This document shows, piece after piece, positions 55,506 through 64,000 of a DNA stretch of 64,000 nucleotides. The translations under genes were made by a program, and so were the position numbers. The DNA is from Metaphire vulgaris (taxonomy: Eukaryota > Annelida > Clitellata > Crassiclitellata > Megascolecidae): the NCBI GenBank assembly GCA_018105865.1, contig CM030832.1:25347001-25411000 (forward strand). The letters run 5' to 3'. The notes beneath the pieces were generated by a model. The model worked only from the letters and a program-made list of their open reading frames with translations. It was not told where the DNA came from and did not search any database. Each line of letters opens with the position of its first letter. The stretch's first letter is position 1.

Positions 55506-55633
55506 GTATAGTTCTAACAATAATCTTTTCCATTCCATTATTGGACTAGCCAGAAGGAATCGCTGACATTCGGGATAAGTGAATAGCATGATGGGGAATT
55601 AGATGGTCAATAAAGTGTCCTAAATAGGGCCAT

Positions 55634-57554
55634 TTATAAAATCCTGATTTGACGAACTTGATCTAATGCCGCAAGGAGAACAGCGTTGCTGTAGAGATCA
55701 TTCCTACTCAATTGAGACCTCCTTGGATAGAGGTAATCACAATTTGTGAAATTGACAGAGACAATTGATCCAGGCAGCATGAGTTCGCATCGGATGCAGA
55801 TGTATATCAGAAATTCCTTGGCGTCCAATTTTAAACATACTTCGAGAGCAGTCGAAAAATTCGACGACTCGGAGGACGAGATATTTCTATGTAAAGTAGC
55901 AAATCCCAAAATTACTTGTAAATTTTTGTCATATATTTGTGACAAACTGTTGCAAATCAAAACAGGAATGTACGAATCAAATTCGAAGTCAAGATCGTCA
56001 TTTTCTGTTAGCAGCTTAGATTTGAAAAAGAAATCCAAGCACATGTTACACATAGTCAAAGATTGTTGGTAAGACTGCATGGCTGTAAAGTGAAAATTGG
56101 CACTATATACATATTCAGCGCAAAGCAGTTTGACGGAAGAAATTCTTTGTTCAGCTTTAAAAATAAATCAAAACACAGCGTACGGTATCGACGATAGACT
56201 GGAATTGAATGTTTTAATTGTTTGCGATGCAAAATTGCATTAAAATTTTCGTAAATGGACCTATTTGGATCTGCGTATATGAATGATACAAAGTCTTCGT
56301 TTCCTATCGAAGCGCATTTAAATTTTTCAAGACACTCTACATAATCTTTGCTTCCTTTTCTTGAAGTGACATTGTCGATTGACATCAGACGAAGATTTGC
56401 TTCAATTGCTGCATGAAGATCTTTCATTCCAGGTAAAAACCATTCACATTCAGAAAAATATTGAGAAAATAGTCCATTTAGACCTTCGTTGATCGCAGGT
56501 GACGCCGCCATTGTACGAAAACATAGACATTCGAAAGACCCCGGCCAAATCACAGGTTCACGATCTTCACAACGATTAAAATCGTCAAAAGCAAGGCTGA
56601 TATATCCCTTTGCAAGGAGAAGCTGCAGAATTTTCAATTCGTCTTGAAACCATTCTTCATCTTTCAAATGACACATTATATTACATTCTGGAATGAAATA
56701 ACTGGGACAGAATTTCTCCTCAAGACATCCAAGAAACCGAAGAAACACTGTTTCTACACAGCAGAGTATGTTTTGTTCACTCCAGAATTCTGGTGAGAAT
56801 TCTTCGCAAGCCCAGAACATAAGTGTTTTGAAATAATAGGTTTGAAGTCCCTTGTTCCCATCGCCACCAAAACAATTTGTTAGGAATTTCGTCATAAATC
56901 GAATATAACTATACGCTAGTTTCTGATCTGGTGTCCAACTGTGAATCAATAGAACTTCCGCTTTTGAGAATGAGAATCTCCATTCTGTGTCGTCACAAGG
57001 AGTTATCCATGTACGAAGTTTAGAAACAAAATGACAACCGCCTCTTGTTATCCTGGCGATGAATTTCTCATTCGGCCATCCGTTAAATCTTTTGCGCGTT
57101 TTCCATTCTTCGGCTTCAACAGGCCAATAAGGACAGTAAATTGCAAACACTTTGTCTACACTGACATCAGAACGACCTGGTTTACATCGTTCCTTAATTT
57201 CATGGGTAAGGTTGTCCACGACGAATTTTATTGACGGGCCACCACTTTCTACGTTGGCTAAGATAGGTGGTCGGCGGTAAAATGCCGCTTTTTCATGTTC
57301 TCCGTCTATCTTCAGTCTAGCATATCCTGATGGTGATTTCGTGCTGTCTGTTCTGAGTATTGTGCATCTGGTATTTTTCGGAGGATTTCTGTTCCAAGGA
57401 ATTGCACAAATATCATAATAGTAGCAAAGGAAATCAATATCTGAGATTTCATGTGAGAAATATTTAATTGGAAGTTCATAATGACTTCCGCAGGGCACAA
57501 CGTAAAAGGCTCTAGTCTAGTGAAAGACCTCAAACGAAACTTTGAATAATCCAT
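55634..57554 (-). pseudogene. Mab-21/cGAS-like family copy with two frameshifts
   Basis: Closest to the 644-aa gene. It starts with the same MDYSKFRLRSFTRLEP at 57554 and shifts frame near 57495. From there the long frame down to 56056 holds Gly-Ser (CGSHYELPIKY), Asp-x-Asp (SDIDFL), the third Asp before CPYWP, GGCHFVSK, FSFSKAEVLLIHSW and FWACEEF. A second shift near 56100-56130 moves into 55634-56080, which holds MQSYQQSL and QIYDKNLQVILGFATLHRNIS. Catalytic residues are therefore still encoded but not in one frame. Few other differences suggest recent loss. A sequencing error at either site is an alternative. Confidence 0.9.
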
Positions 57555-59147
57555 TCTTCTGCTACTTTGAAGGGCAAGTTTTAAAGTAACATATTTTAGT
57601 TCTTGTCGTATTGATTCCAGTCAGAATTCTTTACTCAAAAAGATAATATGCTCATTCTGTGTTAAAATAAATCACAATAAGTTAACAGAAAGAGACCTCT
57701 ACTAGTGGTTGTATGATGGATTTGTTTGGAATGAACACAATAGAAAACAACAGTTTCCTGTTAATCTATGTAAATCCACATTGATAATTCCGGTGGCGCC
57801 GTTTCCGGCTGCCAAGCATGCTCCTGTGCATGCCTCGGATAAGCGTCGTTCTGGGCGGTTCGACGATATTTTGCGCTCGTTTTAGCGCAAAATGTGCGAG
57901 TAGTGACCTTCCCGTCATTTTCGGAAGGTCCTCTGCGCTTTTCTCGGGTGGATTAGGACGGTTTTAGTCGCTGATTCGTCGCCTGTCTGGTCCGCCATCT
58001 TGTTTTGCGATTTTTCTATCAACGCGGCCTGACAGAACTGCAGACTAGATACACGTGCGGGAATGCTGCGACATCCGTTCTAATTGTAACCTGGAATTCC
58101 ATCCAAAGTCGGATTCACCTAGCTCGACGACGGTTTACTCACGGGATTTCGCATCTCAGAAATTATCCGTGTGGCTCGCCTCGCGGACAGTTCTTACAAC
58201 ATCTGCGGAATTTTCAACATCTTATCCCGTGTTTTTGCTCCTTTGACGTGCCTGGTGCGGACGGTTCTACAGCGGAAGGCTCCTTTCTACGGGATTCGCT
58301 GCCGTGGGCGTTTGGGCGGCGATCTCCGTCGTTTCCATCAGGGCTGACTTTACGCTGTCTCTGTTATCCGACGTTCGCCATCGGCATGCCAAAGTATGTC
58401 AAAGCGCCTTTGACTTCGACATTCGTCGTGCGTACGGCGCTATAGAAGTCGTCAAGAAGATAAAGATAAAGATTGAAATGCATTGGAGCACAGAATTTAT
58501 CATTGTTGTCGTCGTTTTCTAGTTAATCATTTTCAGCATCGTTATTATTTTGGTCATCATAACTACAATATTCAATATTTTGATAGACTACAAAATTGCC
58601 AGACTTTGAGTTCTCGGATGTTTCACTCTCATTATCTCTCTCTTTTTTCTCTTTCCCTCTCTCAATTCTCTCCTCATCTCTCTCTTTCCCTCTCCCTCTA
58701 TCTCTCTAGCTTTTCAGATAGAGCTTATAGTGACTCGCCTTCTCTCTGCTAATATTTCAGCTGGGCTAAAGAAAAAAATTGAACAATGATTTCCAGCAGA
58801 ATGCCGTTAGCATAATAAATTAAGACATTACTTATTCATTATGAACGCACAATTATGCAAATGAGTCCAAAAGTAGAGCGACAGCGATCATATCACGTGA
58901 TGTCAAAATCTGATTTCTACAAATGGCAAAAACTAACCGGTCAATCTTAACGCTGAGACACACAAGACAATATTGCGTGTGGAAATTCTGGCAATATAGG
59001 CGCTTCCAAAGTTATCAAAAATACAGTTTAACATAGATACAATCAGAACAAATTATAATAAATGGCTGGGGAGAATGGGATGCCAAATTACTAGTAAAAG
59101 TTCACTAATGCACAGGCTTTCCCATGCTTTAATCATCCACGCACACG

Positions 59148-59160
<13 letters not shown>
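57555..59160 (-). promoter_or_regulatory. Conserved 5' flank of the frameshifted Mab-21 copy, with an insertion
   Basis: Collinear with 27441-28395: AGAATTCT at 57623-57630, AACAGAAAGAGACCTCTACT, CAACAGTTTCCTGTTAATC, GATAGAGCTTATAGTGACTCG, CACAATTATGCAAATGAGTCC, and GATGGCTGGGG/AATGGCTGGGGAGAATGGGATG near 59065. It is interrupted by a 685-bp GC-rich insert at 57784-58468 and ends in a (CA)n(TA)n tract. Confidence 0.65.
57784..58468 (+). mobile_element. GC-rich retroposon-like insertion with a GATAAA tail
   Basis: The paralogous flanks lack this segment, which splits CCACATTGA|...|ATTGAAATGCATTGG. It ends AAGAAGATAAAGATAAAG, a short-period tail typical of non-LTR elements or their SINEs, and ATTGA occurs at both edges. 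It has open frames (such as 58005-58445) but no recognisable protein. Confidence 0.65.
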
Positions 59161-59178
<18 letters not shown>

Positions 59179-59189
59179 TTATTTATATT

Positions 59190-60286
59190 TATAGTGGCGA
59201 ACCGGGCTCTCGAGGGCCCTAGGCCTCCTAAACTCAAGATGGCTCTGCCCGGTCTGCTGCACAGGGTAGAACTTGACTCTAAGGTACGTGTCCGTTCGTC
59301 TTGCTTTTTGGCTAAGATTAATAGGCCCTCGCACTGAGCACTCTATCTATCGCCTGTTTTCTTGCGCGCCGCACCTTCTCTATGGCTAGTTACTCCACAC
59401 GCAGCCCCTATCTCGCAGCGTTCTTATATCTCTACGCCCCCGCACTTAGTTCTAAATGCACTGCACTTCTCTTCTTGCTCTCAGTGCAACTGACTCTCCA
59501 CACCGCACCTATATCTCCGCACCGCAACTCTCGCACCGCACCGCTTCTACCGAATCCTCTTGCACCGCACCTCTCGCACTGAACCTATGTCTCCGCACCT
59601 CTCGCTCCTATGACTCAAGCACCGCACCTATCACACCTTCTACCAAGGATGCTCTTAACCTCAGGGTGCTCCAACCTCAGGATGCTCCGACTTCAGGGTG
59701 CTCCAACCTCATGGTGCTCCGACCACAGGGTGCTCTCCTATCCGGGTGCTTTCCTTATCTCCGGGTGCCTTCCTAATCTCTGAGTGCCTTCCATCTAAGG
59801 TGCTCTCCTTATCCGGGTGCTTTCCTTATCTCCGGGTGCCTTCCTAATCTCTGGGTGCCTTCCATCTAAGGTGCTCTTCTTATCCGGGTGCTTTCCTTAT
59901 CTCCGGGTGCCTTCCTAATTAATCTCTGGGTGCCTTCCATCTAAGGTGCTCTCCCTATCCGGGTGTTTTCCTTAGGGTGTCCTATACATGTAAGGACACC
60001 ATACGCACCTTCCTTTCCACAAACACACTGCGGCCCTCAGCTATCGGCCTCGATCCATTGCAAGGGCCGCTATTCAAAGGATTTCTGCGGACCTAAGAGA
60101 GGTGTGCTAAACTCACTAAGCTCAATTTCGTTCTTCTCTCTTGACGTCTGGCGCCCTCTACTGAATGCCTACCCCTTAGCCTTTCTACACTACACGGGCA
60201 GTTCTAATGGATGTATTATGTCTATCGGACCTCAGGCAAAGTTATTATTGGTTGCTAATTATTTCTATCGCTATTTCTGAATTCGC

Positions 60287-60293
<7 letters not shown>
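59190..60293. mobile_element. TIR element of 1.1 kb in a (TA)n tract
   Basis: TATAGTGGCGAA at the left and TTCGCCACTATA at the right are exact inverted repeats. (TA)n lies outside on both sides, consistent with a TA target. The interior is C-rich and contains a tandem array (59739-59960). Open frames are non-conserved and low complexity. Confidence 0.78.
59739..59980 (+). repeat. 71-bp tandem repeats
   Basis: Units start TATCCGGGTGCTTTCCTTAT at 59739, 59810, 59881 and (partial) 59956, with spacings of 71, 71 and 75 bp. The third unit has a 4-bp TTAA duplication. Shorter GGTGCTC-C words at 59645-59735 look like degenerate precursor units. Confidence 0.93.
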
Positions 60294-60326
<33 letters not shown>

Positions 60327-60664
60327 GTTTAGGTGGGCCAATAAGACCAGTACCGCCATGTTTCATAGTTTTCATCGTACACTGTAAATATTTACACAGC
60401 CCCTAGATAAAAATGCATGAAATTTGGCGTACTATTGCGTGTTATATTGTGAATTAAATCACTTACGTTCATCCATGGAGTTATTATTACAGGAGACGGC
60501 ATTACGTCATTTGGCTGAAGCCAACTATTTGGAAAATTCCCAAACGGCAGCCACATTGGTAGACTCAAAACATCATCAGCTGAGCCATGGGGAATATCTG
60601 CGGGAATGTTTTATCAATGTTCTAAGAACTTTTTATTAGTATGTATTGAAATGGAGATTCAGAT
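60294..60664. other. (TA)n and non-coding stretch
   Basis: (TA)n to 60325, then sequence with no gene recognised. Confidence 0.6.
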
Positions 60665-61005
60665 CAGTGGAGGTTCCAGGATTTGGCAAGTGGGGAGGGG
60701 GGCGTTGGGGTGGCAACTTCTAATCATGGGGGCCTACCGTTTGTTGTTAGGTATGTAGTATTAAGTATAGGGTCCCAACACGGAGGCCAGGCACTCAATA
60801 GGGGGCACGGACCCACCCTGGGCCCAGTGGCGGCTCCAGGATTTGGCAAGTGGGGGGCCGTTGGGGTGACAATTTCTAATCGTGGGGGCCTACCTTTTGT
60901 TGTTAGGTATGTAGTATTAATCATAGGGTCCCAACAGGGGGGTCACTGGGGCCAGGCACTCAATAGGGGCACGCTCCCCCCGGACCCCTTGTGGAGCCGC
61001 CACTG
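60665..61005. mobile_element. Two joined hAT-type MITEs of the 35091-35274 family
   Basis: The first, partial at its right end, runs 60665-60824 (CAGTGGAGGTTCCAGG). The second is complete at 60825-61005 (CAGTGGCGGCTCCAGG to TGGAGCCGCCACTG). Both share GGTATGTAGTATTAA and CCAGGCACTCAATAGG. Outer flanks ATTCAGAT and ATTAAGGT agree at 6 of 8 positions. Confidence 0.88.
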
Positions 61006-61090
61006 ATTAAGGTGCTATTGTTCGACATTTGTGTTTGAAAATAGCAAGTGGACAGTATATTGGATGACATCAATCGTGTTTTCAATAAGA

Positions 61091-61520
61091 GGCTGTCCAT
61101 TAATTATGTCAACAATTTTGGGCAATTTTTGATCCCCTCCCAGGGATATTTTTACACCCTCCTAATACTCCAACACCCTTCTCAATTTGAGGTCGACACC
61201 CCCAAAATTTGGTAATGTGACAATGGTATGTATACACAATGGATACTAATTAGCTCAGAACACCACCCTACAAATGGAGGACACCCTCCCTCCAACTTTT
61301 ATTGTCGGATGACCTTTTTTGTCAGCCTTTTTTAGGGGAGAGACTTAAAAATTCCGACACCCTCCTGATTTTTCCGACTCCCCCTCAAATTCAAAATCCT
61401 AGAATCCCACTGCCCACTCCCTCCTTGTCATCAACTGTCAACTTTCAGTTACCCCCAATAATCATGTCACAAACTTTTGCCCTCCTCCCCAAAGATGAAT
61501 GACAGGTCCCAATAACAAAG
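61091..61520. mobile_element. Degenerate MITE related to 47887-48303
   Basis: The left end GGCTGTCCATTAATTATGTC matches the terminal repeat of the 47887-48303 element, and the interior follows it in opposite orientation (TTGGGCAATTTTTGATCCCCT; AACTGTCAACTTTCAG). The right terminal repeat is not recognisable. Confidence 0.75.
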
Positions 61521-62378
61521 TTATTATTTATAATTTTTTAAAAAAGGGAATGATGTAACTCTGAATTAATACTTCTGTATTCCTCCGATTCAACCACAAT
61601 GGCCGCTAACAATGGAGGTGCTATTTTTTAGCCTACGCGCTACTGGCTTCACGCAGCCTGGTTAGAAATGACGTAATGCCGTCTCCTCTAATAATAACTC
61701 CATGCGTTCATCCTTGAATTTCGAAAGTGCCACCTAGTGAAAACCAGGGTCGTTATGACGTCTTTATCAAAATACGAGATATGTTTCTTTACAAAAATGA
61801 TCAACTTAAGGTTTTAATACAGAGCTTAGGTAATATTTCTTCCTTACTGTATTCTGCTTTGCTAGCGTCGCAGTGATGTTTTTGTTTAGTTTACAACCAA
61901 TTTTTGGTAAAATGAATACTATAAATATTAAATAGTTTAAGGGGCCTACGTTTGTCAAAACATCGAGATATGATCATTTCCTCTAAACGGTTTGCTTCAG
62001 GCTAATTTTCTATTTCCCGACGACTTCTGACAGAAATTCCAAATGAGAAATGGAATGGAACGAATCATGAACGCCTCCTTAAGAAAGTCGATAATACAGA
62101 TACGGCAGAGACGCAACAAGCAAGGCAGTGATTGTACGGAGAGGAACCGATATCACAGCTTTCTAAAAATCAATATGCAGCCTAGAAAACAAGCCACAAC
62201 CACACAAATGTCTTTGTACAATTGCATGACAGATTGGCATTTGGCACTTTTATACCAGTTACTAATTTTAGCATCCAAGCATGCATAGTAGCTCATATTT
62301 CTAATGAACGTATTTTATCCTAGCCCCTGAATTCTACAAAATATTGACAAATTAAAGCGACACTAAGAACATTGAGTC
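61521..62378. other. No gene recognised
   Basis: AT-rich, no credible coding region or repeat boundary. Confidence 0.6.
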
Positions 62379-62658
62379 TCGACAGCAGAGATCTTTGCGG
62401 AAATTCTAATGCTTACAGTCTAGCTAAAGACGCAATTTCGCAAAAGGGTCAATGGTCATTGGCGGATGGGCGCAATAGCACTACACTGCTGTCTGCTGCC
62501 CAGGTTAACAGCACTATTATCCGCTATAGCCTTTAGGCTATAGCCACCGGCTGTGAGTGTCAGACCCACAGACAAAATGTCAATAGATTTTGGACTGTGA
62601 ACAGAATCGAAACCGCAATTTCCCTTCCCGGAATTCCCGCAAAGATCTCTGCTGTCGA
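62379..62658. repeat. 280-bp segment bounded by a perfect 22-bp inverted repeat
   Basis: TCGACAGCAGAGATCTTTGC(GG) at 62379-62400 is exactly reverse-complemented at 62637-62658. A smaller palindrome, GGCTATAGCC around 62517-62545 (GCTATAGCCTTTAGGCTATAGC), sits near the middle. It is probably a small TIR element. No duplication could be assigned. Confidence 0.85.
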
Positions 62659-63180
62659 TCACACGAACCCATGTTCATGTGTTGCACAATTTAAACTTCA
62701 ATGCAAATTATTACGTTTCTTAGTTAAATTTAAATTCAGTCAAATTTTTCAAGATCGTACTGTTTGTTTAGATTCTGCCATTTTGCAATTCTATCAATTC
62801 TTTCAAATCATTTGCAATTTATCACAATTTGTGTATAATAGTGCATTGCATTCCTTGCAGAACATTATGATAAAAAATATGGGGTGTGCCATATTATAAG
62901 AAGTTTAGTGGAGCTAAAAGACCTGCTGTACAGCAGAAAAAGAAAATGTCCGACAAGGAGCTATTGATGAAAACGTCCAAAATTTCTGATATCCTCAAAT
63001 CAAATAAGAGCACTGAGCATACATAGAGTCATAGAGCATGTTTGCATGTTTTCAATTTTCCTTGGTCTCCATGGTGTCGCGTGTTAGCGTAATCGATTTC
63101 TGTGAGTGGACGAAAGTTCAAATCTGCCTAGGGCGTCCAAAAGTAAAAAGATGGCCCTGCAGCTACGGTATAACTGTTCA
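62659..63180. other. No gene recognised
   Basis: AT-rich non-coding sequence. Confidence 0.6.
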
Positions 63181-64000
63181 CAACAAATAGACATAAAAAA
63201 TGAGAACTTCTACATGCAACATCGATGGCAATGCTTTCGATTTTAGCCTATCGATATTTTCATCTTGATTTCTTCCTCTTTAGGCCTGCTATTTTCACAG
63301 CGAATATAGTCTACAGTGTGTGATAAATTAGCGTATGATATATACACAGCCAACGCTAAATTATCCAATTACATAGAGGGTTGGCCAATAAAAGCGGTAT
63401 TGCTCAACCGGTGCATTTTGGAATTTAGAAGAAAAACGCATGTGGCTTTATGCATGATATAAGTAAAAAAGTAACGTTCAGGTTATTGTGGTGACTCGTC
63501 CACAGGTGGACTGCGTGAACACATTACAGAGTTACAGTTCATAGGCTGACTAGTGCGGAACAACCATGTCTTTAGCCTCGTTTTGAAAATGTTGAGCGAA
63601 GGGGAAAGTTGAACGAATGGAGGGAGGCCGTTCTAGGCCCTATAGCGGTAGCCACATGAAATGCGCGGTCTCCTACGGTGCGGATGCGCGTCCTCGGGAC
63701 AGCCAGTAAGGCAGACATGGCCGATCTCATGGCGTTGCCGACCTTCCAAGTCGGCAGTGTACTACAGAAGTGAACCAAATCAAATCGCATGCATTTTGGC
63801 CCAGTGGTTGTGAAAATATAGATATAGACGTGGTTTCACATTCAATATAGATTTTGGAAATGCTAAATTATAAGGAATCTACATTTTAAATCAACATATT
63901 GTATAGGTTTCCCCTTTTGAATCTGAATTCATGAGCTCTGACTAACAGAGCTAGGCAGGCTCTATCGCTTCCTAATCCTGGAGGACCAGGCAGCAGGCAT
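63181..64000 (-). mobile_element. CR1-like LINE 3' region, copy 2, runs off the window
   Basis: Collinear with 12270-12767 and 13848-14240, with high similarity. The minus strand near 63570-63720 carries the RT C-terminal end in two frames (RTRIRTVGDRAF; FNFPLRSTFSKRG). At 63670-63700 it keeps the site unoccupied by the 1072-bp hAT element. The copy continues past 64000. Confidence 0.8.

Noticed and set aside
58005..58445. 146-residue open frame
   Set aside because: Within the GC-rich inserted element, no domain, and another frame is equally open.

Overview
This is eukaryotic, intron-style, repeat-rich DNA, most likely from a marine invertebrate animal. The evidence is AT-rich sequence, dozens of decayed non-LTR retrotransposon fragments of CR1-like and RTE-like type, hAT and other DNA transposons with clean target-site duplications, many (TA)n, (GA)n and (ATT)n tracts, and a multi-copy family of Mab-21/cGAS-like proteins of the kind expanded in marine invertebrates. 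The frequent AGGCCTA words would fit an echinoderm, hemichordate or similar animal, but I cannot name the species. I saw no rRNA, tRNA, CRISPR array or bacterial-type operon.

The only host genes I recognise belong to one family, nearly all on the minus strand. Two copies are intact and intronless: 25506-27440 (644 aa) and 44132-46102 (656 aa). One is full length but frameshifted (55634-57554). Three are truncated remnants: 21055-21255 (plus strand), 23845-25062 and 47270-47489. A further locus (about 32045-35082) keeps the family's 5' flank but has no coding sequence. The proteins have a nucleotidyltransferase-type Gly-Ser...Asp-x-Asp...Asp pattern, a Mab-21 helical half with GCH and W-R-F/Y-S-F-S-x-A-E motifs, and a 300-residue helical C-terminal extension with a TPR-like segment. 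They look like cGAS-like receptor (cGLR) candidates. Function is inferred.

Layout: 0-1.7 kb is GC-rich, repeat-like and unassigned. 1.7-5.5 kb is a CR1-like LINE split by a 1.83-kb DNA transposon. 5.9-8.6 kb is a composite repeat with a G-rich minisatellite. 8.6-11.4 kb is a LINE split by a complete 1.88-kb hAT element. 12.1-14.2 kb is a repeat split by a 1.07-kb hAT, with its empty site preserved at 63.7 kb. 15.2-18.7 kb is a fold-back element whose right arm carries two LINE insertions. 21-59 kb is the Mab-21/cGLR cluster mixed with transposons. 48.6-52.1 kb is a long LINE bracketed by inverted 14-bp repeat arrays. 54.1-55.4 kb is a hAT-like element splitting an ATT microsatellite. 59.2-64 kb holds TIR elements and repeats.

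There is no pathway to reconstruct from neighbours. The biology here is tandem and segmental amplification of an innate-immune-like gene family, together with its upstream block, in a transposon-dense region, with repeated birth and decay of copies.
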